DNA of 8,719 bases from Gracilibacteraceae bacterium (GTDB lineage: Bacteria; Bacillota; Desulfitobacteriia; Desulfitobacteriales; Syntrophobotulaceae), in contig JAIRRL010000099.1 of assembly GCA_031255985.1 (NCBI GenBank), forward strand, positions 1 through 8,719, in the 5' to 3' direction. The notes under the pieces were generated by a model, which saw only the letters and a program-made list of their open reading frames with translations, was not told where the DNA came from and made no database searches. Position numbers and translations under genes: made by a program. The stretch's first letter is position 1, and every line of letters begins with the position of its first letter. Positions 1-6,293 of this stretch are shown one piece after another.

Positions 1-213
1 CGCAAAGCTCTCGGCGCCCTGGGCGTTACGGCTAACGCCCTGGTGGTTTTGGACGGGAGCGCGGACAACGTCCGTCTTTCCCTTCGCAATCTGCCCGGCT
101 GCCGCGCTATTCGCGCCGACAGCCTGAATATTCTCGATGTGATGAAGCATGATTTTCTAATTTTTACCAAAGACTCTATCGCCCGGACGGAGGAGGTGCT
201 TGGCAATGCGTGA
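1..213 (+). CDS. rplD: Ribosomal protein L4 (3' end only)
   Basis: This is the C-terminal 70 residues of large-subunit protein L4; the gene begins upstream of the window. Frame 1 is open from the first base to a TGA at 211-213. The translation contains the L4 C-terminal pattern: a Lys-Ala-Leu helix, the strand ALVVLDG, then LSLRNLPGC, the segment SLNILDVMKHD, and a final helix ending TEEVLGNA. L4 binds 23S rRNA early in 50S assembly and its extended loop lines the exit tunnel; that loop lies outside this fragment. In some bacteria L4 also represses its own operon, which cannot be judged here because the leader is absent. The last eight bases overlap the start of rplW, and the rplW ribosome binding site lies inside this gene, so the two are probably translationally coupled. 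Confidence 0.95.
   Translation, partial: RKALGALGVTANALVVLDGSADNVRLSLRNLPGCRAIRADSLNILDVMKHDFLIFTKDSIARTEEVLGNA
191..196 (+). promoter_or_regulatory. Ribosome binding site that sets the rplW start
   Basis: AGGAGG lies inside the end of rplD. It is 9 nt before the ATG at 206 but only 3 nt before an in-frame TTG at 200. The spacing favours the ATG at 206, even though the frame could be read from 200. Confidence 0.8.
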
Positions 214-493
214 CGCGCGCGACGTCTTGATCCGCCCCGTCATATCGGAGAAATCCGTCGGGATGCTGGAGCAGAACAAATACAGTTTTTGGGTGGATCC
301 GGCCGCGAATAAAATAGAAATCAAACACGCCGTGGAAAAAATGTTCAAGGTGAGCGTCATGGAAGTGCGGACGCTGAACGTCAAAGGCAAGCTGAAAAAA
401 GTGGGCCGTTCAGCCGGAATGACGCCGGCGCGCAAGAAAGCCGTCGTCTCCTTGCGCGAAGGCCACAAAATAGAAGGTTTTGCCGGACTGTAA
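206..493 (+). CDS. rplW: Ribosomal protein L23
   Basis: L23 (95 residues) binds 23S rRNA domain III at the exit of the peptide tunnel, where it is the docking site for trigger factor and SRP. The sequence opens with the typical [17 protein letters not shown] block. It continues through [24 protein letters not shown] (shown in part: the KYSF strand and the IKHAVEKMF helix) and the VRTLNVKGK strand-loop, ending in a basic segment and GFAGL. Length is normal for the family. The start is the ATG at 206, not the upstream in-frame TTG at 200, because the AGGAGG at 191-196 is correctly spaced only from 206. It overlaps rplD by 8 nt and is followed 23 nt later by rplB. Confidence 0.96.
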   Translation: MRDARDVLIRPVISEKSVGMLEQNKYSFWVDPAANKIEIKHAVEKMFKVSVMEVRTLNVKGKLKKVGRSAGMTPARKKAVVSLREGHKIEGFAGL

Positions 494-504
494 TTCTGAC
501 TTTC

Positions 505-510
505 AGGAGG
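505..510 (+). promoter_or_regulatory. Ribosome binding site that sets the rplB start
   Basis: AGGAGG abuts an in-frame ATG at 511 with no spacer, which would be unusable. It is 6 nt from the next in-frame ATG at 517, which gives the canonical L2 N-terminus MPIRKFKP. Confidence 0.85.
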
Positions 511-516
511 ATGGAC

Positions 517-1344
517 ATGCCTATCAGGAAATTTAAGCCGACTTCGCCCGGACGCAGGCAGATGACGGTTTTGACTTTTGAGGAAATCACCCGCTGCGAG
601 CCGGAGCGCTCCTTGCTCCGCCCGCTCAAAAGCAAAGGCGGCCGCAACAACCTCGGCAAGCTGACCGTGCGCCACCGGGGCGGCGGGCATAAGCGCCGCT
701 ATCGCGTCATTGACTTTCGCCGGAACAAAGAAGGCGTGCCGGCGAAAGTCGCGAGTATTGAATACGATCCGAACCGCGGCGCCAACATCGCCCTGCTTCA
801 TTACGCCGACGGGCAGAAGGCTTATATTCTCGCCCCGCACGGACTGAGGCTCGGCCAGGAGATCGTGAGCGGCCCGGACGCGGATATCAAGGTGGGCAAC
901 GCCCTGCCGCTGAAAAACATCCCCGTCGGCACCTTGGTTCATAATATCGAGATGAAGCCGGGCAAAGGCGGCCAGCTCGTCCGCGGCGCCGGCGGCTCGG
1001 CCCAGCTTATGGCCAAAGAAGGGCGCTACGCGACCTTGCGTCTGCCTTCAGGCGAAATGCGCCTGATTTTCAGCGAATGCCGCGCCACCGTCGGCCAGGT
1101 CGGCAATCTTGATTACGAAAACGTGACTATCGGCAAAGCCGGGCGCAACCGCTGGCTGGGCAAACGGCCCACTGTCCGCGGCGCGGTGATGAACCCGTGC
1201 GACCATCCGCACGGCGGCGGCGAAGGACGCAACCCGATCGGGCGCAACCCCTGCACGCCGTGGGGCAAACCGGCCCTGGGCGCCAAGACGCGGAAGAAAA
1301 AGAACCGCAGCGATAAGTTTATTGTTAAACGCAGAGGCAAATAA
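517..1344 (+). CDS. rplB: Ribosomal protein L2
   Basis: L2 (275 residues) is one of the most conserved 50S proteins. It binds 23S rRNA domain IV, is needed for subunit joining, and supports the peptidyl-transferase centre. Visible landmarks are the N-terminal [14 protein letters not shown], the GGGHKRRYR rRNA-binding segment, the central barrel with [17 protein letters not shown], and the [14 protein letters not shown] loop at residues 225-238. In that loop His230 corresponds to the functionally important E. coli His229. The C-terminus is a lysine/arginine-rich tail ([19 protein letters not shown]). Length is typical. The start at 517 is chosen from ribosome binding site spacing. It lies between rplW and rpsS, the universal order. 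Nothing is unusual in the protein. Confidence 0.98.
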   Translation: MPIRKFKPTSPGRRQMTVLTFEEITRCEPERSLLRPLKSKGGRNNLGKLTVRHRGGGHKRRYRVIDFRRNKEGVPAKVASIEYDPNRGANIALLHYADGQKAYILAPHGLRLGQEIVSGPDADIKVGNALPLKNIPVGTLVHNIEMKPGKGGQLVRGAGGSAQLMAKEGRYATLRLPSGEMRLIFSECRATVGQVGNLDYENVTIGKAGRNRWLGKRPTVRGAVMNPCDHPHGGGEGRNPIGRNPCTPWGKPALGAKTRKKKNRSDKFIVKRRGK

Positions 1345-1362
1345 AGGAGGGGAGACCTCAGG

Positions 1363-1644
1363 ATGGGTAGATCCGTTAAAAAAGGACCGTATGTGAACGA
1401 ACGCCTTCTGGCCCGCGTGGAGCAGATGAACAGGAGCGGCGGCAAGCAGGTGCTGAAAACCTGGTCACGGCGCTCTACGATATTTCCGCAGATGATTGGG
1501 CACACCTTCGCCATCCATGACGGCCGCAAACATGTGCCGATTTATGTCACCGAGGATATGGTCGGGCATAAACTCGGCGAGTTTGTCCCCACCAGAACGT
1601 TCAAGGGTCACGCCGGCAGCGAAAAATCCAGCGGTCTGCGCTGA
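1363..1644 (+). CDS. rpsS: Ribosomal protein S19
   Basis: S19 (93 residues) sits in the head of the 30S subunit, binds 16S rRNA with S13, and contacts the A-site finger. The sequence starts with the canonical [11 protein letters not shown], carries the central [20 protein letters not shown] block, and ends with [16 protein letters not shown] followed by a short basic tail. Length is standard. A purine-rich ribosome binding region (AAAGGAGGGGAG, 1343-1354) begins at the rplB stop; its AGGAGG core is 12 nt from the ATG, slightly long. The gap to rplV is 14 nt. Confidence 0.98.
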   Translation: MGRSVKKGPYVNERLLARVEQMNRSGGKQVLKTWSRRSTIFPQMIGHTFAIHDGRKHVPIYVTEDMVGHKLGEFVPTRTFKGHAGSEKSSGLR

Positions 1645-1658
1645 GAGGGAGAGTAAGC

Positions 1659-1988
1659 ATGGAAGCCAGAGCGATAGCCAGAAATATACGCGTGTCTCCC
1701 CGGAAAGCTCGCCTTGTCGTGGATTTGATCCGCGGGAAAAAAGTAGCGGAGGCGGAAGCCGTTTTGCGCTTCACGCCGGGCACGGCGCGCGAACCGGTGA
1801 GCAAGGCGCTTAAATCGGCGGTGGCTAACGCCACCCACAATCTTGACCTGAATCCTGACGATTTATACGTCCGGCGTATATTCGTCGATCAAGGCCCCAC
1901 GATGAAGCGCGTCCAGCCCAGAGCCAGAGGCCGCGCGGACAGGATTCGCAAACGCATGAGCCATATCACGGTCGTCGTGAGCGACTGA
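1659..1988 (+). CDS. rplV: Ribosomal protein L22
   Basis: L22 (109 residues) is a core 50S protein whose long beta-hairpin lines the narrow part of the peptide exit tunnel. The hairpin is a known site of macrolide resistance changes and of interaction with stalling peptides. The globular part is seen in [21 protein letters not shown] and [15 protein letters not shown]. The hairpin lies at about residues 80-99, with [18 protein letters not shown], and the protein ends in the conserved SHITVVVSD. The hairpin has no deletion or insertion compared with family members I know, so no resistance allele is suggested. AGGGAG at 1646-1651, 7 nt before the ATG, serves as ribosome binding site. Confidence 0.98.
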   Translation: MEARAIARNIRVSPRKARLVVDLIRGKKVAEAEAVLRFTPGTAREPVSKALKSAVANATHNLDLNPDDLYVRRIFVDQGPTMKRVQPRARGRADRIRKRMSHITVVVSD

Positions 1989-2011
1989 GAAGGGGAGGGA
2001 TAGTCAGATTT

Positions 2012-2674
2012 ATGGGTCAAAAAGTAAATCCGCACGGGTTGCGCGTGGGCATTATCCGCAACTGGGAGGGCCGCTGGTACGCCGACCGTAATTATGGGGA
2101 ACTGCTGCACGAAGACATCAAAATCCGCAGGTTCATCATGAAAAAAATGAGCGCGGCCGGGGTGCCGCGGGTGGAGATCGAGCGGGCCGGCACCAACCCG
2201 GTTAAAATATTCGTCCACGCGGCCAGACCCGGCATCGTCATCGGCCGGGGCGGGGCGGGCATTGATCTGCTGACCAAGGAAATCGAAGCCTTGATCGGCA
2301 AAAAAGTCAATGTCAACATCCTGGAGATTAAACGGCCGGAACTGGACGCGAGTCTCGTGGCGGACAGCGTGGCCCAGCAGTTGGAAAAACGCATAGCTTT
2401 CCGGCGGGCGATGAAGCAGACGGTGGGCCGGACTATGCGTTCCGGAGCCCAGGGCATTAAGATTTCCTGCGGCGGCCGGCTGGGTGGCGCGGAAATCGCC
2501 CGCACGGAGTGGTACAACGAGGGCAAGGTGCCGCTGCACACTCTGCGGGCCGATATAGATTACGGTTTTGCCGAAGCGAACACCACTTACGGCAAAATCG
2601 GCGTCAAAGTCTGGATATATAAGGGAGAGGTTCTTCCGGCCAAAAAAAGCGGCCAGGCGGGAGGAGGGGCGTAA
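2012..2674 (+). CDS. rpsC: Ribosomal protein S3
   Basis: S3 (220 residues) lies at the mRNA entry channel of the 30S subunit with S4 and S5 and contributes to helicase activity and start selection. The N-terminus [25 protein letters not shown] (read in part: [11 protein letters not shown]) is diagnostic. The KH RNA-binding domain spans roughly residues 40-107 and has its GxxG loop as GRGG at 78-81. The C-terminal S3 domain contains [17 protein letters not shown] sequence (here [13 protein letters not shown], 152-164) and ends with the [26 protein letters not shown] block. The last residues, QAGGGA, are encoded by DNA that also forms the rplP ribosome binding site. The ribosome binding site for rpsC itself (AGGGGAGGG, 1991-1999) is about 12-13 nt from the ATG. 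Confidence 0.98.
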   Translation: MGQKVNPHGLRVGIIRNWEGRWYADRNYGELLHEDIKIRRFIMKKMSAAGVPRVEIERAGTNPVKIFVHAARPGIVIGRGGAGIDLLTKEIEALIGKKVNVNILEIKRPELDASLVADSVAQQLEKRIAFRRAMKQTVGRTMRSGAQGIKISCGGRLGGAEIARTEWYNEGKVPLHTLRADIDYGFAEANTTYGKIGVKVWIYKGEVLPAKKSGQAGGGA

Positions 2675-2676
2675 AA

Positions 2677-3189
2677 ATGCTTATACCGACCAGAGTAAAG
2701 CGCCGCAAACAGCATAAACCGAAACTGAGCGGCAGAGCGGCGCGCGGCAATAAAGTCGTTTACGGCGAATACGGTCTCATGTCGCTGGGGGCGGCCTGGA
2801 TCACGAACAGGCAGATCGAAGCGGCCCGTATCGCCATGACGCGCTATATCAAACGCGGCGGCAAAGTATGGATAAATATTTTCCCGGATCGGCCGATCAC
2901 GGCCAAACCGGCGGAAACTCGCATGGGCAGCGGCAAAGGCTCGCCCGAATACTGGGTGGCCGCGGTCAAACCTGACCGCGTCATGTTCGAACTGGCCGGC
3001 GTCCCGGAGGAAGTGGCGCGGGAAGCGCTGCGTCTGGCGGCGCATAAGCTGCCGGTCAAATGCAAATTCGTCCGCCGGATCGATCAGCCGGGCGAGCCGG
3101 CGCAAACAGGCGAACCGGCGCTAACAGACAAACCGGAGAGGACAGACGGGCCGGAGCAGGCTGGAGGTGGCGTAAGTGGCGAAGGATAA
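2677..3189 (+). CDS. rplP: Ribosomal protein L16 with repeat-built C-terminal extension
   Basis: L16 (170 residues) organises the A-site region of the 50S subunit and is a late assembly protein. Residues 1-135 are ordinary L16: [42 protein letters not shown], the A-site-facing loop ETRMGSGKG with Arg82 matching E. coli Arg81, and [15 protein letters not shown]. Family members usually stop just after this, at roughly 137-147 residues. Here about 30 residues follow: four six-residue repeats ([24 protein letters not shown], residues 139-162) and a Gly-rich end. The tail overlaps rpmC by 14 nt and holds its ribosome binding site. The rplP ribosome binding site (AGGAGG, 2662-2667) lies in rpsC, and the rpsC-rplP gap is only 2 nt. 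The core identification is certain; the function of the tail is unknown. Confidence 0.97.
   Translation: MLIPTRVKRRKQHKPKLSGRAARGNKVVYGEYGLMSLGAAWITNRQIEAARIAMTRYIKRGGKVWINIFPDRPITAKPAETRMGSGKGSPEYWVAAVKPDRVMFELAGVPEEVAREALRLAAHKLPVKCKFVRRIDQPGEPAQTGEPALTDKPERTDGPEQAGGGVSGEG
3091..3162 (+). repeat. Four tandem 18-nt degenerate repeats in the rplP 3' end
   Basis: Units lie at 3091-3108, 3109-3126, 3127-3144 and 3145-3162. Units 1 and 2 match at 16 of 18 bases; units 2/3 match at 12 and units 3/4 at 11. A CCGG core sits at the same place in each unit. In the rplP frame they encode a six-residue pattern, (G/D)-x-P-x-x-(T/A). Divergence rises along the array, which suggests old duplication by replication slippage followed by drift (inference). 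Confidence 0.85.
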
Positions 3190-3376
3190 GAAAATTCACG
3201 ATATGACCGACGAGGAAGTTTTGAAGCAAATCGATCAGCTTAAAACGGAACTGTTTAATCTGCGTTTCCAGCTGGCCACCGGGCAGTTGGACAACCCGAT
3301 GCGCATCAGGCAAGTGCGCAAGGACATCGCCAGGGGTTGGACCGTATTGCGCGAGCGCGAGCTAAAACGCGCCTGA
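3176..3376 (+). CDS. rpmC: Ribosomal protein L29
   Basis: L29 (66 residues) is a small two-helix coiled-coil-like 50S protein that sits beside L23 at the tunnel exit. The sequence shows the first helix ([28 protein letters not shown], read in parts), the conserved turn [17 protein letters not shown], and a second helix ending VLRERE. Length is normal. The start is GTG at 3176, supported by GGAGG at 3163-3167, 8 nt upstream and lying inside the rplP tail. The gene overlaps rplP by 14 nt, a likely translational coupling. There is no in-frame ATG before residue 10, so the GTG is the natural start. Confidence 0.96.
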   Translation: MAKDKKIHDMTDEEVLKQIDQLKTELFNLRFQLATGQLDNPMRIRQVRKDIARGWTVLRERELKRA

Positions 3377-3387
3377 GCGGGAAAGTA

Positions 3388-3393
3388 AGGAGG
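3388..3393 (+). promoter_or_regulatory. Ribosome binding site supporting the TTG start of rpsQ
   Basis: AGGAGG, within AAGGAGGG at 3387-3394, lies 8 nt before TTG 3402. No ATG or GTG in frame is available nearby, so this site decides the rare start codon. Confidence 0.85.
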
Positions 3394-3401
3394 GAAACGC
3401 A

Positions 3402-3662
3402 TTGGAGAGAAAGCGGCGCCGGACGCTCGTCGGCAAAGTGGTCAGCGACAAGATGGATAAAACCATAGTTGTGGCGATAGAAACGAAAAAAAGCCATCCT
3501 TTGTACAAAAAGACCATGAAATTCACGAAAAAATATAAAGCGCATGATGAAAACAACGAAGCCAAAACCGGCGACATAGTTGAAATAATGGAGACGCGGC
3601 ATCTGAGCAAGGACAAATACACGCGGCTGGTCAAGGTGGTCGAACGGGCTGTGGCGCTGTGA
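3402..3662 (+). CDS. rpsQ: Ribosomal protein S17
   Basis: S17 (86 residues) is an OB-fold 16S rRNA-binding protein and one of the primary binders in 30S assembly. The sequence contains the typical [19 protein letters not shown] opening, the [19 protein letters not shown] loop, [21 protein letters not shown], and a short C-terminal VVERAVAL. Length fits the usual 84-87 residues. Translation starts at TTG 3402, set by the AGGAGG at 3388-3393. It closes the first half of the cluster: the gap that follows (91 nt) is the longest in the window, and rplN begins the spc half. Confidence 0.97.
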   Translation: MERKRRRTLVGKVVSDKMDKTIVVAIETKKSHPLYKKTMKFTKKYKAHDENNEAKTGDIVEIMETRHLSKDKYTRLVKVVERAVAL

Positions 3663-3697
3663 GGCATTGAGCGGACTTCCTATGGCGGGTTAGTTCG

Positions 3698-3757
3698 GTG
3701 ATAAAAATGGCGATACATGGTGCTTACCGGTTCGCCGGAAACGGGGGATTCCGATGA
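3698..3757 (+). CDS. Possible leader mini-ORF coupled to rplN
   Basis: A small frame runs from GTG 3698 (19 codons) or ATG 3707 (16 codons: [16 protein letters not shown]) to a TGA at 3755-3757. The stop overlaps the rplN start as ATGA. This is the usual geometry of translational coupling, and the frame passes through both small hairpins ahead of rplN, so ribosomes on it could keep the rplN ribosome binding site open. Against it, the only upstream purine run is GGCGGG at 3684-3689 (8 nt before the GTG), a poor ribosome binding site; the peptide resembles nothing I know; and such a short frame can arise by chance. Treat as a hypothesis. Confidence 0.2.
   Translation: MIKMAIHGAYRFAGNGGFR
3727..3753 (+). 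promoter_or_regulatory. Two overlapping hairpins before rplN
   Basis: Hairpin A is CCGG-TTCG-CCGG (3727-3738). Hairpin B pairs CGGAA (3736-3740) with TTCCG (3749-3753) across an 8-nt loop, which contains the rplN ribosome binding site GGGGGA (3743-3748). They share 3736-3738, so they cannot form together. Both stems are short (4 and 5 bp), so stability is marginal. A regulatory role is inferred only from position. Confidence 0.35.
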
Positions 3758-4122
3758 TTCAGGCAGAAACGACTTTAAGGGTCGGAGACAACACTGGCGC
3801 GAAAAAACTGCTCTGTATCCGCGTGATGGGCGGCTCCAGACGGCGTTACGCCTCCATTGGCGACGTGATTGTCGCCGCGGTCAAAGAAGCGACTCCCGGC
3901 GGCGTGGTGAAAAAAGGCGAAGTGGTCAAAGCGGTTGTCGTCCGGACAAAAAAGGAAATAAAGCGGCGGGACGGCTCCTATATTCGTTTCAGTGAAAACG
4001 CGGCCGTCATCATCAAGGACGATAAAAGCCCGCGGGGTACGCGCATTTTTGGCCCCGTAGCCCGCGAACTCCGGGAAAAGGACTACATGAAAATCGTGTC
4101 TTTAGCCCCGGAAGTGCTTTAA
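3754..4122 (+). CDS. rplN: Ribosomal protein L14
   Basis: L14 (122 residues) is a five-stranded barrel on the 50S interface that contacts 16S rRNA in a bridge and is the binding site of the silencing factor RsfS. Family landmarks are [28 protein letters not shown] at the start (read in parts), the [14 protein letters not shown] strand, [41 protein letters not shown], and the end [11 protein letters not shown]. Length is exactly typical. The start ATG at 3754 has a GGGGGA 5 nt upstream, weaker than the other sites here and placed in a possible hairpin loop. In E. coli this gene opens the separately transcribed spc operon; here no clear promoter is visible in the 91-nt gap. Confidence 0.98.
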   Translation: MIQAETTLRVGDNTGAKKLLCIRVMGGSRRRYASIGDVIVAAVKEATPGGVVKKGEVVKAVVVRTKKEIKRRDGSYIRFSENAAVIIKDDKSPRGTRIFGPVARELREKDYMKIVSLAPEVL

Positions 4123-4130
4123 GAACGGAC

Positions 4131-4135
4131 GGAGG
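4131..4135 (+). promoter_or_regulatory. Ribosome binding site that sets the rplX start
   Basis: GGAGG (in GGAGGTG) is 9 nt before the ATG at 4145 but only 3 nt before an in-frame ATG at 4139, so 4145 is preferred. That start gives [13 protein letters not shown]. Confidence 0.75.
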
Positions 4136-4144
4136 TGAATGAAA

Positions 4145-4483
4145 ATGGCCGCAGGCAAAAAAATACATGTAAAAACCGGCGACGTGGTCATGGTTATAAC
4201 CGGCAAGGACGCCGGAAAAAAAGGCCGGGTGCTGGCAGTTTTTCCGGGTAAAAACCGCGTTGTAGTAGAAAAAGTAAATATTGTCAAAAAACACCAAAAA
4301 CCGACCAAGGAGCTGCCCCAGGGCGGGATTTTGGACAAGGAAGCGCCGATAGCGAGTTCAAACGTGATGCTCTTTTGCACAGAATGTAACTCCGTCACGC
4401 GCCGCAGCGTAAAACAGACGGCGGAGGGCAAGGCGCGCGTTTGCAAGAAATGCGGGCACAATCTGCCCGATAAACGCAAATAA
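4145..4483 (+). CDS. rplX: Ribosomal protein L24, four-cysteine form
   Basis: L24 (112 residues) is a primary 23S rRNA binder that nucleates 50S assembly and lies near the tunnel exit. The KOW motif is clear in [23 protein letters not shown] (residues 12-34), followed by [17 protein letters not shown], the [19 protein letters not shown] block, and the C-terminal domain. That domain has CTEC at 78-81 and CKKC at 100-103, a pattern expected to bind zinc. Many L24 proteins, such as that of B. subtilis, lack these cysteines; others, such as that of Thermus, have them. The start at 4145 rather than 4139 is chosen from ribosome binding site spacing. The gene lies 22 nt after rplN and 26 nt before rplE, and its 3' end carries a GC-rich hairpin. 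Confidence 0.97.
   Translation: MAAGKKIHVKTGDVVMVITGKDAGKKGRVLAVFPGKNRVVVEKVNIVKKHQKPTKELPQGGILDKEAPIASSNVMLFCTECNSVTRRSVKQTAEGKARVCKKCGHNLPDKRK
4453..4469 (+). promoter_or_regulatory. GC-rich hairpin in the rplX 3' end
   Basis: CGGGCA (4453-4458) pairs perfectly with TGCCCG (4464-4469) over a 5-nt loop. It lies within codons of the L24 C-terminus, about 40 nt before the rplE start. A coding explanation (Cys-Gly-His-Asn-Leu-Pro codons) is possible. Confidence 0.4.
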
Positions 4484-4485
4484 AC

Positions 4486-4505
4486 AAACCGGGAGAGGAG
4501 GGTTT
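4486..4505 (+). promoter_or_regulatory. Small hairpin around the rplE ribosome binding site
   Basis: AAACC (4486-4490) can pair with GGTTT (4501-4505), leaving a 10-nt purine loop. The rplE AGGAGG (4496-4501) falls in the loop and stem edge. The stem is only 5 bp and AT-rich, so the effect is uncertain. An alternative pairing, ACCG (4488-4491) with CGGT (4508-4511), would cover the GTG start. Confidence 0.3.
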
Positions 4506-4509
4506 TTCG

Positions 4510-5055
4510 GTGGCCCGCTTGAAAGAGTATTACAAAAACGAACTGACCAAAACTCTGCAAAAAGAATTCGGCTATAAAAACATCATGCAGGCGCCCCGCC
4601 TGGACAAGATCGTCGTTAACGTCGGCCTGGGCGAGGCGATCGCCAATCCCAAGGCTATCGACGGCGCGGTGGACGATATCATGACCATCACGGGACAAAA
4701 ACCGGTCGTGACCAAAGCCAAAAAATCCATCGCCGGGTTTAAGCTGCGCGCCGGCATGTCCATCGGCGTAAAAGTCACGCTCCGCGGGGAAAGAATGTAT
4801 GAATTCGCCGACCGGCTGCTTAATGTGGCCCTGCCCCGCGTGCGCGATTTTCAGGGCGTTTCCGCCAAATCCTTTGACGGCAGGGGCAATTACACCCTCG
4901 GCGTCAGGGAGCAGCTTATTTTTCCGGAGATAAATTACGATAAAATCGATAAGATCCGGGGCATGGATATCGTTTTCGTGACGACAGCCAAAACCGACAG
5001 CGAAGCGAAAGCGCTGCTCAAAGGTTTTGGTATGCCGTTCCGCGAAAAGGACTAA
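4510..5055 (+). CDS. rplE: Ribosomal protein L5
   Basis: L5 (181 residues) binds 5S rRNA, forms the central protuberance with L18, and contacts P-site tRNA. Recognisable blocks are [21 protein letters not shown] near the N-terminus (read in parts), [21 protein letters not shown], the tRNA-facing loop with [36 protein letters not shown], and the C-terminal [27 protein letters not shown]. Length is normal. The start is GTG 4510, with AGGAGG at 4496-4501 8 nt upstream. In E. coli the S8 protein represses the spc operon by binding near this start; whether that happens here is unknown. Confidence 0.98.
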   Translation: MARLKEYYKNELTKTLQKEFGYKNIMQAPRLDKIVVNVGLGEAIANPKAIDGAVDDIMTITGQKPVVTKAKKSIAGFKLRAGMSIGVKVTLRGERMYEFADRLLNVALPRVRDFQGVSAKSFDGRGNYTLGVREQLIFPEINYDKIDKIRGMDIVFVTTAKTDSEAKALLKGFGMPFREKD

Positions 5056-5066
5056 GGAGGAACAAT

Positions 5067-5252
5067 ATGGCCAAAACAGCGATGATCGTGCGTCAGAGCC
5101 GCAAACCCAAATACGCGGTGCGTTTCCATAACCGCTGCAAGATTTGCGGCCGCCCGCACGCCTATTTGCGCAAATTCGGCGTTTGCCGCGTCTGTTTCCG
5201 GGAGTTGGCTTACAAGGGCGAATTGCCGGGAGTAACGAAGGCCAGTTGGTAA
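5067..5252 (+). CDS. rpsN: Ribosomal protein S14, short zinc-binding type Z
   Basis: This S14 (61 residues) is the compact zinc form found in many Bacillota, Actinomycetota and Thermus, rather than the roughly 100-residue zinc-free form of E. coli. It binds 16S rRNA in the 30S head near S3, S10 and S19. The N-terminus is [16 protein letters not shown]. Zinc ligands are Cys24 and Cys27 (CKIC) and Cys40 and Cys43 (CRVC), separated by the basic stretch [12 protein letters not shown]. The ending LPGVTKASW is diagnostic. AAGGAGG at 5054-5060, overlapping the rplE stop, is 6 nt from the ATG. Such genes are also called rpsZ. Bacteria that keep a zinc-free paralogue elsewhere repress it through Zur; this window cannot show that. 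Confidence 0.97.
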   Translation: MAKTAMIVRQSRKPKYAVRFHNRCKICGRPHAYLRKFGVCRVCFRELAYKGELPGVTKASW

Positions 5253-5294
5253 TATTTGGCAAGATGATGACGGAGAGAAAGGGGGAAAACGGCC

Positions 5295-5693
5295 GTGTCT
5301 ATGTCGGATCCTATCGCTGATTTCCTTACAAGAATACGCAATGCCGGCATGGTTTACCATGACAAGGTGGAAGTGCCGTCTTCCGGGATGAAGAAAGCGC
5401 TGGCGGAACTGATGAAACAGGAAGGTTTCATCAAAGATTATGAATACATCAAGGACAATAAGCAGGGAATGCTTCGCCTTTATCTGAAATACGGCGCGGA
5501 ACGCAAGCGGGTCATCACCGGGATGAAACGCATCAGCCGCCCCGGCTTGCGCGTGTACGCCAAGAAAGACCAGCTGCCCAAGGTGCTGGGGGGGCTGGGA
5601 GTGGCGGTGATTTCCACTTCCAAGGGCGTCATGCCGGATCGTCAGGCCCGCAAGGAAGGTCTGGGCGGCGAAGTAATCTGCTATATCTGGTGA
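5295..5693 (+). CDS. rpsH: Ribosomal protein S8
   Basis: S8 (132 residues) is a primary 16S rRNA-binding protein of the central domain and, in E. coli, the translational repressor of the spc operon. The sequence begins [17 protein letters not shown], closely matching the Bacillus pattern, which also has residues ahead of the SDPIAD motif. It continues through [36 protein letters not shown], and the RNA-binding [13 protein letters not shown], ending GGEVICYIW. Start: GTG 5295 is 9 nt past GGGGG (5281-5285); the in-frame ATG at 5301 would be 15 nt away and is less likely. The 42-nt gap before it holds nothing else I recognise. Confidence 0.97.
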   Translation: MSMSDPIADFLTRIRNAGMVYHDKVEVPSSGMKKALAELMKQEGFIKDYEYIKDNKQGMLRLYLKYGAERKRVITGMKRISRPGLRVYAKKDQLPKVLGGLGVAVISTSKGVMPDRQARKEGLGGEVICYIW

Positions 5694-5708
5694 GGATGGA
5701 GGTCTGAT

Positions 5709-6251
5709 ATGTCCCGTGTAGGCAAAAAACCGATAACGGTCCCCGCCGGGGTGACGATAACGAGAGACGGCAATATTTTCACGGTGACGGGGCCGAAAGG
5801 TACGCTCGTCCGGGAATTGCGCCCGGAAATCACTATAAACGTTGAGGATAACGTGATTTATGTCACCCGCCCGAATGACGAGCCGCGCAATCGCTCGCTG
5901 CACGGCTTGACGCGCACTTTGCTCTTCAACATGGTTGAGGGCGTGACGAACGGGTTTCAGAAAAACTTGGAGCTGGTCGGCGTGGGTTATCGCGCTTCCA
6001 TGTCGGGCGCCAACCTTGTTTTGGCGGTGGGCAAATCCCATCCGGTGGAGATGAAGCCGCTCGAAGGCGTAGAAATCGAAGTCCCGGCTCAAAACAGGAT
6101 AGTTATCAGGGGCATCGATAAGGAAAAAGTCGGCGTTTTCGCCGCGAATGTGCGCGAGCAGCGTCCGCCGGAGCCGTATAAAGGCAAAGGGATTAAATAT
6201 GAAAAAGAAGTGATCCGCCGCAAGGAAGGCAAAGCCGGCGGCAAAAAATAA
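5709..6251 (+). CDS. rplF: Ribosomal protein L6
   Basis: L6 (180 residues) lies near the sarcin-ricin loop and the stalk base of the 50S subunit, where translation factors bind. It has two similar domains. The first contains [31 protein letters not shown], and [19 protein letters not shown]. The second contains [12 protein letters not shown], the SHPVEM turn, [27 protein letters not shown], and the signature [13 protein letters not shown] followed by a basic end. GGAGG at 5698-5702 is 6 nt before the ATG and only 4 nt past the rpsH stop. The protein is ordinary in length and motif content. A hairpin follows its stop (6252-6273). Confidence 0.98.
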   Translation: MSRVGKKPITVPAGVTITRDGNIFTVTGPKGTLVRELRPEITINVEDNVIYVTRPNDEPRNRSLHGLTRTLLFNMVEGVTNGFQKNLELVGVGYRASMSGANLVLAVGKSHPVEMKPLEGVEIEVPAQNRIVIRGIDKEKVGVFAANVREQRPPEPYKGKGIKYEKEVIRRKEGKAGGKK

Positions 6252-6273
6252 GGCAAGGGCCAAATCTCTTGCC
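6252..6273 (+). promoter_or_regulatory. Hairpin between rplF and rplR
   Basis: GGCAAGGG (6252-6259) pairs with CTCTTGCC (6266-6273): eight pairs, one of them G-T, around a 6-nt loop. It begins directly after the rplF stop and ends 5 nt before the rplR ribosome binding site AAAGGA (6279-6284). No T-run follows, so it is not an intrinsic terminator. It may be an RNA processing, stability or protein-binding element (inference). Confidence 0.5.
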
Positions 6274-6293
6274 GCCTGAAAGGATGATACGCT

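Noticed and set aside
157..942. 261-codon minus-strand open frame over rplD-rplW-rplB
   Set aside because: Fully antisense to conserved genes; low-information sequence.
1195..1230. Cys in the L2 [11 protein letters not shown] loop as an unusual active-site change
   Set aside because: That position varies in the family (Val in E. coli, Asn in B. subtilis); the important His and the Gly run are intact.
3699..3708. Extended -10-like TGATAAAAAT as a promoter for the spc half
   Set aside because: Only 4 of 6 matches to TATAAT in the hexamer and no plausible -35 at 16-18 nt upstream; reads better as part of an AT-rich spacer. Transcript start mapping would decide.
3717..3995. Plus-strand 92-codon frame overlapping rplN
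   Set aside because: Out of frame with L14 over most of its length, composition is Arg/Gly/Asp shadow, no ribosome binding site.
4102..5262. 386-codon minus-strand open frame opposite rplX-rplE-rpsN
   Set aside because: Antisense to conserved ribosomal genes, no family resemblance, no credible ribosome binding site; a codon-bias shadow.
6252..6293. Intrinsic terminator after rplF
   Set aside because: The stem is good but no T-run follows, and an essential gene starts 20 nt later.
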